From contig FN649738.1 of assembly GCA_000310025.1 (NCBI GenBank), positions 1,188,350 to 1,252,349 on the forward strand: DNA of 64,000 nucleotides. Reading direction: 5' to 3'. The position numbers were made by a program, and so were the translations under genes. Origin of the DNA: Ectocarpus siliculosus (lineage: Eukaryota > Sar > Phaeophyceae > Ectocarpales > Ectocarpaceae). Of the stretch, positions 13,201 through 23,200 are shown in pieces. Every line of letters starts with the position of its first letter. Positions within the stretch are counted from its first letter, which is position 1. The notes beneath the pieces are model-generated. The model made no database searches and was not told where the DNA came from. It worked only from the letters and a program-made list of their open reading frames with translations.

Positions 13201-16200
13201 TGCTCGCAGCCGAGAGCGGCGGAGATTCCGAAGCGTCAGTAGTAGCTGCAATTTTTCACTCGGCGCTCGATGCAACAATAGCGGGTAGCAGAGGAGCACG
13301 TACAACACAGCGTTTCAGGTGTCATGCCTCAATGTCCGCAGGGTCGTGTCCACCGGAAAGTACACAGCAGTTCAAGTATCGGAAGGAAACATGGGAAGAA
13401 TGGTAGAGGGCATCGCGAAATAGTGAATGCAATCCGTCGCACATGACGAAGCTTGATTGTTCTGAGTGATGAGTGAAAAGGGTCCCGGCCGCGTGGGATT
13501 TGCGAAGAAATCCGACTTCCAGATGATGGTGTTTGATTGTTCTGAGTGAAGAATGAATATGCGATTGTTCCGCCGCAGTTTGTTTTTTGCCGCGCCGCTG
13601 CGGAGATTCACTATGTATACGTGGCATTCATCTGGACATCGCGTTCATTTGTGGGCATCGACAACGAGATGCCTTGTTTGTTGGGTACAGCAGTCGTTCG
13701 CCTCTGTATATAGGTCTAAGTTGTTGTTGCAATAGGTATATCGAACGACTGAGGCGCAGCAGGCATGTGGAACGGCTGAAGGAAAAGCGAGCTACGATTT
13801 TCTAAGCATTTGACCGAAGCCGATGAAAAGTCAGCGGCAAGGTGATCAAGCGATCGATCGATTTTTCACATGGGATTGCAATCCAACAAATGTCGTTAAT
13901 GTTCGTAATTTCCCCCTGGAACAACTGAGTTCTTCCACGGGTACCACCGCAATAGACGGAAAGCAATTTAGTTGCAGAATGACGTATGGTGTCAACAAGG
14001 GTCCACACGTACGTCGCGTCGTGAAAAAAACAACCGCATCCACGTGGGTCCGCTCTAAAATAAAGTCAATTGTGGCGCAACAACCTGTGAGTAGTATCAT
14101 GATTTGTAGGCCGCAGACCCAATCGCCCCATCCCCTCCTCACGCGATCACCCTTGTCGGGGAAGCACAAGGTACTGGTTCCGGTGCCAGAGTATTTTCAT
14201 TCAATTTGTCAGTCGGCCGGTGAGGTCCATCGTACAGTATTTAGCCGTAGAGAAACCGACGTCACTTTGTAGCTGAACAACTGAAGAGGTGTGACAACCT
14301 TTTGGGGGGTCGGTCTTCACTGATTGCGAGTGTGTGGTGGAGGAGGGTACAGCACGTTGGAGTGACAACGCGACCGATATCGCTTCATGCGGTCGCTTCT
14401 ATTGTAAATATAGGGCGAAACTTTCTTGCAGACGGCGGTGGCGAGAGTTGACTATGAGAAATGTGTGGTAAGCCAGAGGAAGAGAGGTAAATAGACACGT
14501 GACGGGGGGGTTGGCATGTTTTCATCACGCCATGAGATTGCTCATGGTGCACCTTGGAGAAGATCCTCATGGTACCTCATGAGGCACGATGGTGCCATCA
14601 TGGTGCCCAATCAGACCCCATGAGAATCTCATGGTGGCTCATCATGGAATACCTCATGGATTAAGATTGTCGTTACGTATTTCTCTCTTCTACAATGTAT
14701 CTTCGAAACACCACGCACGGTAGATGAAACGTCATGGATGGGCGTTCATGGTGCCCTATGACATGATTCAGCTGGTTTTGGGTTCTTCTATCATGTTACA
14801 TTTTGTTCCATTTTGCATCATGAAGTGCCATGTGACAGTCCATCGTGCAATTCCTTCTGGTTACAAGATTATTTTCACAAACATTGCTGGTTCATCTCCC
14901 CTCCCGGTGCACAATGAGTGAGCAATTCCCATGTCTCCGGCCCGCCATGACATGGAAGTGATCTCATGGTGCCCCGCGAGCAATCTCATGGGCCCGGATA
15001 GATTCCATGAAGTGATTCTCATGGTGCTTATGAGACCTCATGGTTCCTCACGATACTGCAGTGTTAAGGAGTGCTGCTGTAGGGCATAGATAGGGTACAT
15101 CTTGGTCTAGAACAGGATGTGGGATGGCCGGGGAGGTTATCTCTGAGGGACCACCACAATCATACTCAGCCATCTGTGTGCCCCCGGGTTACGTGGATCC
15201 CCACCCCAACCAGACCTTCCTCGCTCTCAATTCAAGCAACATCTCATTTCTTCAAAATCGAGGAGACCAGGCTTCAAGCGACCGTACCTCTTTGTTTACC
15301 CTAGGCCCCAGCCGCTTCCAAAGCTGGGGCACCTTCACAATGTAGCTCATGGTGGCTCGTGAAACTGCGTGAACCGCCATTTTTTTCATTTGCCCAATAA
15401 TGAAGCTTCCTTTTCATTCAAATATTTGTTTCATATATTTTTCCAAATTCATCCGTCCGAATTCACACCAAAGAACCTCGAAGTTGTGGGGGAGGATTTA
15501 CATAGTTTTGCAAATTTGGGAATGTGGACGCCGAAAAATGTTTTTTGAACGGCGACTCAAAATAATTGGAAATTGCTTGCTAAATAATGTATGCCCTTTG
15601 GAAATGATTAAGATTTTTTTTTTAGCAAATAACTCAATAACTCAATGCTGACGCCCGTTACCAAGTACCGGTAACCGGCGGGTCAGAAAACCCGCTGTAC
15701 GTAAGACTATCAGGGCGAAGGAACCTGGAACGCTAAGCTCGTTCGAAACTTCAATCTCCGCATGCACCCATTCCCTAGAAAAACCAAGGGACGCTCGTTC
15801 ATACAGCGTGTGTGCACGAGAGCATCTTCAAGACTCAAGAGGCTCAGAAAATAATAACATAAACTGTAGTCCAATGTCTAGTCTAGACTGCACTTCCTCG
15901 CGGAAATCGGGCTCAGCCTCCGGCAACACACTAGATCCTACATAGTATACGGACGGTAGCGCAGCACGGTAGCGCAGCAATGCTTTCTGCTGGGCTAAAT
16001 CGTTTTTAGAATGCTGGTGAGAGCTTTTGAGCCTTGGCTCAAAAGTTGTACTGGTTCTTACTAGCGGGAGGCTGTACTACTGTATGTACACAACATTCGG
16101 GTCATTGGCGGCATGATGTGTGTAGCAGCATACATGGCAACAGCTGGTTTTCCACTTACCTCTATTTCATCGCACCCAAACTCGAACTTGGACGGGTCAA

Positions 16201-16816
16201 CTCGCTTTTCGCACAACGGGTTCGGCAAACACTCCTCTCCTCTGTTTGGTGGCGCGTCCTTCGCCACTTTCAGCGGCAGGACCGCAAGCTTCCAAGGTGG
16301 CACCGTATCAGCTATTTTCGCCCACTCCTCAACAGGTTTATCCTTCACCGGTTCTTCTGTTGGTGGCGGCATACTGCCAGGCTGCTGCTGCTGCTGCTGG
16401 CCTGGGATCAGGGGCTGTTGTTGCGATCGCAGAGGCAATAAGGACGGCTGCTGCAGCGTTCTGGGAAACAGCACGGCAGTAGCTGATCGCCGTGGGTTTG
16501 GGTCTGTCTGCAGACGGCTGGTTCTTGTCCCCTCGGGACCATGTGCGTCCCGCCCGAAGAAGAACAGCGCCGGGGCGGTCACGGCGGTCAGCACCAACAA
16601 CGTCACAACACGAGGGTCGGTGACTGACCTCACGAGGATTCTCACCAAGAGATGAGGTCTTGCTCGAGTGCCACCAGCACCACGGAGCTCCCGCCCCCTC
16701 TTGCTGTTAGTCCCGGGAATCGGTATCGTGCTGTGGACGGCGTTGTTGTCTACCTCCTGCTGCCCGCCGAATGAGTTCCGGGCCACATACGACGGAGGCT
16801 TCCGGACGCCCGGCAT
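5139..16816 (-). CDS. Membrane-anchored protein kinase-like protein (529 aa, 8 exons)
   Basis: Exons, 5' to 3': 16160-16816, 10269-10445, 9699-9830, 8920-9127, 7304-7338, 6437-6595 and 5139-5360, plus a possible missed leader; all codon phases match. Residues 1-69 are polar, 70-88 (VVTLLVLTAVTAPALFFF) form one membrane helix, and 89-219 are a Pro/Gln-rich stalk with a six-Gln run and Cys residues. This is a type II topology, so the kinase domain would face the ER/Golgi lumen or cell exterior. The kinase fold follows: Lys250 in VVK, Glu272 in helix C, HPNIVDMVG, catalytic loop HSDIKPQQ (346-353), DLS in place of DFG (366-368), SPE (396-398), KIDVYSLAM (408 onward) and Arg469 in DPKARPSA. Asp348, Asp366 and Lys250 are present. 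The Gly loop is degenerate and the metal-binding Asn is Gln353, so activity is uncertain. Secretory-pathway kinases of the POMK type are a possible comparison, inferred from topology only. The first intron is 5.7 kb. Confidence 0.8.
6130..6168. repeat. 9-bp minisatellite, four units
   Basis: The unit GACCGAAGA repeats about four times in the last intron of the kinase gene. It is too short to be more than a simple tandem repeat. Confidence 0.85.
7231..7295. repeat. (CT)n / (GA)n microsatellite next to a kinase splice donor
   Basis: About 60 bp of nearly pure CT on the plus strand, read as GA on the gene strand. It starts within 10 bp of the 5' splice site of the 35-nt kinase exon at 7304-7338. 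Confidence 0.95.
7304..7338 (-). other. 35-nt micro-exon carrying the kinase SPE motif
   Basis: This exon of the kinase gene is listed separately because it is easily missed. It begins after acceptor GCCTCGCAG and ends before donor GTGAGGGG. It supplies two bases to complete a Gly codon plus eleven codons (PFRSPENIAGE). Both flanking exons have the phases it needs, phase 1 on the 5' side and phase 0 on the 3' side. It restores the APE-equivalent motif that is otherwise absent between the DLS loop and the KIDVYSLAM helix. Confidence 0.8.
7993..8235. other. GC-rich coding-like island inside a kinase intron
   Basis: This 240-bp stretch has coding-like GC-rich third positions but lies between kinase exons that already join in phase without it. 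It is open on both strands. On plus it reads as a complete 79-codon frame from ATG 7993 to a stop at about 8232, rich in Ala, Pro and Ser. On minus it is open in two frames after a possible acceptor at about 8253. It could be an alternative Ala/Gly/Ser-rich cassette exon of the kinase, a tiny intronic gene or a non-coding CpG-like island. No domain is recognised. Confidence 0.35.
10549..11205. repeat. Array of CTTCCATGGAAG palindromes
   Basis: At least 14 CCATGG cores, most inside the 12-bp perfect palindrome CTTCCATGGAAG, lie within about 660 bp of the first kinase intron. Roughly ten more copies are degenerate, for example CTTCCACGGAAG or CTTCAATGGAAG. Spacers are irregular. Between about 10700 and 10800 a longer unit containing TTCGTCTGTTTCGGGTT repeats three times between palindromes. 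No open reading frame here resembles a protein family; repeated peptide words in the six frames simply reflect the palindrome. Confidence 0.9.
14518..15056. repeat. Second CATG-cored repeat array (CTCATGGTGCC type)
   Basis: About 24 CATG tetranucleotides occur in two clusters, with ten in the 150 bp from 14518. They sit in recurring words such as CTCATGGTGCC, CCATGAGA and CCTCATGG. Several pairs face each other as inverted repeats, for example CCATGAG-ATTG-CTCATGG and CCTCATGGTACCTCATGAGG. The array lies in the same 5.7-kb kinase intron as the CTTCCATGGAAG array and shares the CATG core. Confidence 0.8.
15062..15340. mobile_element. LTR-like dispersed repeat, copy 1 (probable solo LTR)
   Basis: Begins TGTTAAGGAGTG and contains ATAGGGTACATCTT, AGGATGTGGG and TGGATCCCCAC in the same order and spacing as the repeat at 17902-18221. 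It also contains internal inverted words. The TG start and copy length near 300 bp suit a long terminal repeat. No reverse transcriptase or integrase is present nearby, so a solo LTR or short non-autonomous element is likely. The exact right end and any target duplication are unclear. Confidence 0.55.
15380..15655. other. AT-rich stretch
   Basis: Around 275 bp with many runs of T and A in the kinase first intron, clearly lower in GC than the rest of the window. It is followed by short inverted repeats (CCGGTAACCGG; CGGGT..ACCCG) near 15665-15695. No coding signal is seen. Confidence 0.5.
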
Positions 16817-19800
16817 CACGTCTAGTGTAGAAGGTAACAGCAAGTCTCGGCCGCAGAAGAAGAGCCTGCACCTTGGGTAGGTAGTTGTACAGAGCGACGC
16901 ATACTAAATATGTCAAATCAATCAATCGTATGTACTCGGTATGTATGTATGTAGATCGGGGGCGGACAAACAATAGAAAATGATTAATGGTAAGACACGA
17001 AAGCACACTTGGAAACTGCACGGGGTATCTGTACGCATGTACAAGGTTCGGGAATTATAGATGATTTGCCTCCCGGGGGCGACGCAAGAAGGACATGGCC
17101 AATCAATGCCATCGCGGTCGCATGGATGGTTGGTCGTCATGACGTTCCGTAGTGCCGGCTTGCGTGCAACTTGAATAAATACAAATTTGTCCTGGAATTT
17201 GCATCATGTGCGGGGTATTTTATTCCCCGCCGTGACCCTTCGCCTGTGGTAAATTTATGTAGCTAGCGGCGTCTGTGCTGCAATTCCTACTGCTGCAATC
17301 CGCTGCATGTGATCACTTTCTCTTCTTGTGTGATCGTGTTTCCGATGGTCTGTGGGACTTTTTTTTTTTTACGCAAACACCAACAACCGATCAAAGAGAC
17401 GCCGTACCACAACTTCAATATTTGAATTTTTCGATTTTCGGAATTGAAATTTACATGACCGCTGCCAGAGTTGTGCGAGAGGACTTCTGTGTCGCGTGGT
17501 GTGTTTCCATGAGCAACATCAAGAGCCTTGGTGCCCGCAGTGGGTACGCATGCGCCAGTTGCTGTGTGGTGGTTGTGTACACAACAATCACGGCAACTGT
17601 GTGGGCGCGGGGCGCGTGGCGCGGGGCAAAAAAAAACTTCTGTTTCAGTTTCATGCCGTTCGACGAGGCGTAATTTGTTCGGATGCCCAACCCCTGAAAA
17701 AAGAGCCAGTCCCAGTGACTTTAGGCTGCCCTAACACGCACCACCGGTGTCTCGCGAGCCCCACACGTACCACGTAATATACCGACGAGTGCTCTGCGTG
17801 CCATGCAGAAGAAAGTGCGAGAAAAAACGCTGTCCCAGCGGACAAAAAGGAATGAATGCGAAGACGAACAACAAATTAAATATCGAAATCCTACACACGC
17901 ATGTTAAGGAGTGTGGCTGCTAGCTTAAATAGGGTACATCTTATTGTTGATAGGATGTGGGTCGGTCCCAGGAGGTATACCCTTCAAACACCTACCCTCT
18001 TAGGATTTGTCTAGTCCGCGTACCCCCTGAGGTGAAGTTGGATCCCCACTTCACCTCAGACCCTTGCTGATCGTCTCTCAGCAATAACAAGCAACTTTTC
18101 TCATCTCAACGTGATCGTGGACAAGCGTGTCAACGACAGAACCTACCTTCATCTATCTCTAGGAGCAAGCTACCACCCACGGCTCCCCCTCCTTTAAACT
18201 TGGCGTCAGCGGCAGGATTCAGTGTTAAGGAGGACCCGATTCGCAGGGTATCCGTCGATTGACTTTTACCAGAATCGGTACACCTTCGCACGCATAACTA
18301 CAGCAGTATCTGTTGTGAAATCTCCGAGCATATAGACTACTAGCAGAGGCTCACAGCTCCAATTATTCCGTGGGTCCCTAGTAATACTCACCCGACTTAT
18401 AGCGTAAGTATATTATAAACAGGCCGTCATCACTTTCCACCCTCCCCCGCCCTCGAGAACCGTTGCATACAGCAATAGTAGTAAATAGCAAGACGAGACC
18501 TCGTTTGTTTTGTATAAACGAGGCGACGCAGACCCTCGTGGGTTGGTGAAGGAGGGAGGGTTTTCCGTTCAATCAATTGACAAGCCGAGGCAACGCCGAG
18601 AACCCGTTCTTCTCTCCGGACTTCGCGCCGATTGCTCGGTGGACTCTGCACCGGATCGTCCTCTCGCCTCACGGGAGCAGCCGCAGTTTGCCTCTTCCTC
18701 CTGTGCTGCTGCTGTGCTATGCATTCACCGCCCCAGTGGCTGTCCTTATCCCCTCTGAAACTTCCCTGGCCATAATTTTCATTTTACTTGCCACCGCTGT
18801 ACGATTCCACCCCCTCTCCACCATCCCCAGATTCACTTCGTTCAATCGCGCGCGCTTGATTCACACTGTTTGATGTTTCTGATGATGTGTAGCAAATGCG
18901 AGGCGTCGCGTGCCGAGCAACCGGCAGCAGGCAGCCCTTACTGCAAACAACCGATCTGGTTGATTGTTGTGGGTCGAAAATGCGTCACAAACGGAGGGAG
19001 TGGATGAATGGAGTGGTATGATAAATACAGTAGACTAGAATACCAATTGTTACACTTTGAATTTATGAATAACTTCACGTAGACTCTTGGACAAGTAAGA
19101 CTCATTGCTCATTGTAAAGTATAGCATCGTTCTTCAGCAGAACACGACACATATCGATCGTTGACATATATATGCAAACCGTTCTGAACATTTTTCATTT
19201 GCTATACAAGAGGTTACCACGCCCTCGGGGTGAACTGCTCGGGGTGATGCTCCTCGCTTTCTTCCTTCGCCCCCACATGTGTTGGAGCCCGCCCTAGGGA
19301 TTATCTTCTCGCTTCATGTTTGCCTAAGAAAAACAAAAAAAAACAGCGTATATCAACGCCGGAAGACTACACCAGTATCTGGGGTCGTGAAGGATATATT
19401 TATCACTGTTCAAAATGAGAAGGTTCGCTCACGACCTCGGTTCAACCGCTTGTTCATGACCCGCACGAGCACACGGCATGCGTACACGGGTAAGTGCTTC
19501 GCCACGCACAAATGAGTATCCTACGGTTGTCCGCACAAGTGACCATGCCCCCTGTTTGAAGACTCACCTCAATCCGTGTACCAACACACACCATCAACGC
19601 TTGATATTTGAGGCTCAATGGTGGCAGGAACTAGCCCGACTTTTCCCCAAGGATCAACCAGCCTGGGGGGGGGCAACTGCATCACTCGTGCGCATTGCTT
19701 CCCTTGACGCCAAGCTGTTGAAGGTTGATCTTATGGATTGCGATTTGTGACTAATGCCAACACCAGAACATGGTGGAACACTTCCTCTACCCTTCGCGAT

Positions 19801-20223
19801 GTCACGGGGAGTCTCCATCCACCACGCTTTTGTCATCTCCACGTCTCAAAACATTGATAAGCCCGATGTCGCATAGACCAAAATTCCCTCTCCCACCTGA
19901 CCGCCCCCAGGCCTACACGTGATCTGCCGACACAAGCAATACGATATGCTGACAGCGGTGGCCCTACCACTTCCACTGCCACCCACCTACAAACAGTGTG
20001 CATCCCCGTGACATGGCGAAACCCCAAATGTATAGAAATGTCGGTCACGACCTTGCATGCTGACAGCCAACAGAGAAGCTTTATGAGCAAAAAATGTTCG
20101 ACGGCGTGCTTTCCCCCACCACCTTCATCTCCTCCACACGCAACCCGCCCCTCGGTTCCTCCACGCACCCCCAACCGCTCCCTCGTTTGCCGTTGGTGGA
20201 CCTTCCCTTTCCGCCAAAACGTG
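16817..20223. other. Intergenic stretch upstream of the kinase and downstream of the RCC1-BTB gene
   Basis: Apart from the LTR-like repeat at 17902-18221, nothing recognisable was found. Frames around 18577-18873 and 19600-19750 are open but lack splice context, codon bias and family motifs. The kinase promoter should lie just right of 16816. Confidence 0.4.
17902..18221. mobile_element. LTR-like dispersed repeat, copy 2 (probable solo LTR)
   Basis: Begins TGTTAAGGAGTG and ends near GGATTCA, about 320 bp, and shares an ordered set of words with 15062-15340. It contains a hairpin made of AGGTGAAGT and ACTTCACCT around GGATCC. A second TGTTAAGGAGGAC begins at 18223, so a nested or truncated neighbour copy is possible. 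The two copies lie on opposite sides of the first kinase exon and are therefore not the two ends of one element. Confidence 0.55.
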
Positions 20224-23200
20224 CTATCCGAAGAGATAGGTGCTCCCACCACGACCACTGCCCCCGGCCGCCTCCCGCCTCCTCTCCCTCCAGCCCCCAC
20301 GTTTCCTCACGACCCGCCCCCTTCCCTGCTGCAGCTGTCGCCTCCGGTGGATCCTCTTCTCGCGACCACCCTCAAACAGCCCCTTGTCTCTGATCTTGTG
20401 AAAGGCGAACGCGGCGAGGCAGACGAGAAACACGCCGTTCACGACGGGCACGAACATGCCCACCGCCACAACATTGGAGACCTTGTAGTAGATCGTCCCG
20501 CAGGCCACGGCCACCAGCGCGGCGCCCCACGGGAAGGGGGAGTCCGCCCTGAAGGAAGGATCGCCGCCGTCTTCTACCAACCCATTGGACTTTCCGTGGC
20601 CATCCGCTTCGACCCTTTGCTCCCGGCTGCGGGCGTAGAGGCGTTTTTGCCTTGCCGCCGCTGAGGACACCGCGGAGGTGTTCGCCGCCGTGGCGTGCAA
20701 CCGCGAGAGAAGCACCTGGTCCGGTCATAAGGATGGAATGGAGAAAATTATTCTTGAGGAATGTGAAAGCGCGTCGTATTGTACCAGGCAGACGGGTCGT
20801 TGACCGCCGTGCGGTATGCGATAATGGGATCTAGAGCACGAAAGGTGTGGGTGGTCACAGTTTTGACGATCCTCCCCGAAGGCTACGGTCTCAATTTGTA
20901 TGCGCATTGTCTGCGCTCCGCCCGCCCTACCTCGCGGGATTAACTGCCCTACACTCTCCCTGAGGTTGCAAAAAAAATATCCTCTGCGTATACCCTATTA
21001 GCCATACCTCCGCCACGCCAGACGTCCCCGAAATGATTTCGGGAAAGCCTTTCTGTTGGGAAACCTGGTACAGGTTGTGCTCAACATGGAACAGAGCTGC
21101 TTGTCGTAAGAGCGGCGCGTTTACCATTTCCGCAGCCTCCAGCGCCTGGCCGTTTGGCCGATTAAGGAGGAAACGTGCATCCAGGGGTCGGGGGACGAGG
21201 GCGAGGAAACGAAGCTGAAACCGGAAAGAAAACCAGCGCGGCGCTCAATGCCCAAGCTCCTCTGTCATACACCGAAACAACTCAAGACGGGATGGGTACC
21301 ACGGCGGTGATCGTAGACTGTTTCAGGAGCGACACGTCGCATAGTTCGTTACGGTTAGGTCACGTTATCAAACGATTATCTGTATCATTCTAGCTAGGTG
21401 GAGAGGCAACGCTTTGATCCTCATCCTTCCGAACAACTCCACAATTCAGAACACCTGCAAGCAGCTGCCGGCAGCAAGGCGAACCATGCTTTGGGAGACG
21501 CTCTTCATCCCCAACAGCCGGTATCGGTCCGCACAGACGAGGTCCTCCAGAACGGACTCAGGGTTAGCGTCCGGCAACACTCCTGGGGACATCGACAAAG
21601 GAAGCACCCACGGTGTTAATTGGTGAAAGAAATAGCATCGCGTGGATACGGGGGAGGGCTACCTACATAGCCTGGTGCCGTTTCGCGCCTTTTTCGCGTC
21701 CAGCCGGGTTTTGCCGTTTCAACCTTGCTGCGAAAGAAGGCGTCTTCCATGTGTTGTCCCACTACTACGGGCCTTCAAAGGGTTCAGGTCGGGGTGTGGC
21801 ATTCTCGCGCATTCTCTGAGGTTGCACCGTGGCTGCACAACGAAGCTACAGGTTGCAAAGCCATGGATACGTGCCGACGGTTTCGGATACAAAATTGCAA
21901 GCTGCTGAAGGTAAATTCGTTTTGGAAAGCGAAGGAAAATAACGACTACGGTATGTAGCAGGTGCATCGGTGCAGTTGCATGACAATCCGCCCGTGTACG
22001 AGAAGAAAATACGGCAGGGGATAGCGATAGAATCCACGGATACAATGCACGCGCTTTGGCGTACGGTACGGGAAAGGGATGTTCCCACGGACATGATGCG
22101 GATGAGATCAGTAGTAGTGCAGCCGGCGCCCACCCGTGTACAAGAAGAGCAGGAGCCGGACGAAGCCGGCGTAGGAGTCTGGCACAACGATCTCCGCCAT
22201 CGCGGTGGAGTGGCCCCCGTGCTCGTCTCTCCCGCTAGAGGTGTCGGCAGCACCGCGCCTCATTTGATCCCTTCGACACAATCCGAAGGGAACCGGCGGC
22301 ATGATTTTGGTCAGTGCATGACATCGCGCATCGCATCAGACCCAGCGAGATGTGGCGGGCATTAATACCCAACTGTCGTCGTTAGTACTGCCGACAGCGT
22401 CCGAAGCGGAAACACAATCCCAAACACTTCTCGCTTAATAAAATGTCTTCGGGAGAGATCCACATGACCAAACGAAGTGCACTTCTGCAGTGCTTGACCC
22501 AAGTAGTACCGAGATACTGTTCTCAGCCTCAGGAACAACATCAGGGACACGCGCAAAGGCCTCGCACCTGAACCGGAACATGGCGGCGAAGTACTCGCTT
22601 TGGCACGCCAGCACCGCCCGGTGCGCGTAGATGGGCCTGCCTCCGGCGACGAATTTGACGTCCGCGTGCTCCATGGTTCCCAGCGCCTCGCCGAGATCGC
22701 CGGCCAAGGAGGGCGGTGGCACGACCTGGAACGGTGTCCCAAACATTGTAGCAGAAGATTTTGGCTTCAAAACAGTCGAGAAGGCTTCAAAACAGTTGAT
22801 CCGCTCGTCAAGAAAGACATGTTTTCCCCTGCTGCAGAAGGGTCAGCATTGGGGAGTGTAGTTTCTGTGCCACCAACTGTTCTGCCCTTGAACCTGCACT
22901 CTTGTGTACCGTCAACAGTCGAGTCGCCTCTTTTGCGTGCATGCCGAAGCCCAAACCACCTTCGCTCGGTACTCCACTCAGGCAACCTACCTGCAGGTTC
23001 ATCACCACACCACCGAAAAGGCAAACCTTTTTCTCAAGCTACCGTAGCTCACACTTTCCTTGATACCCACCTCTCCCCACCCAGCGTCCGGGCCGCCCTC
23101 CCCAGGGTCAGCGCCGAGCGAGATCGCCTCCGTGCACAACACCTCCAGCCTCGAAACCCCGTACGACTTGGCCGCCGCTCGCAGGTCGTACGGCAGCGGA

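Noticed and set aside
15062-18221. A single LTR retrotransposon bounded by the two LTR-like copies
   Set aside because: The interval contains the first kinase exon and no retroelement protein, and the two copies are too diverged to be a pair.
18577-18873. Open frame with two hydrophobic stretches
   Set aside because: No ATG start, no splice sites and no family similarity; composition alone is not enough.
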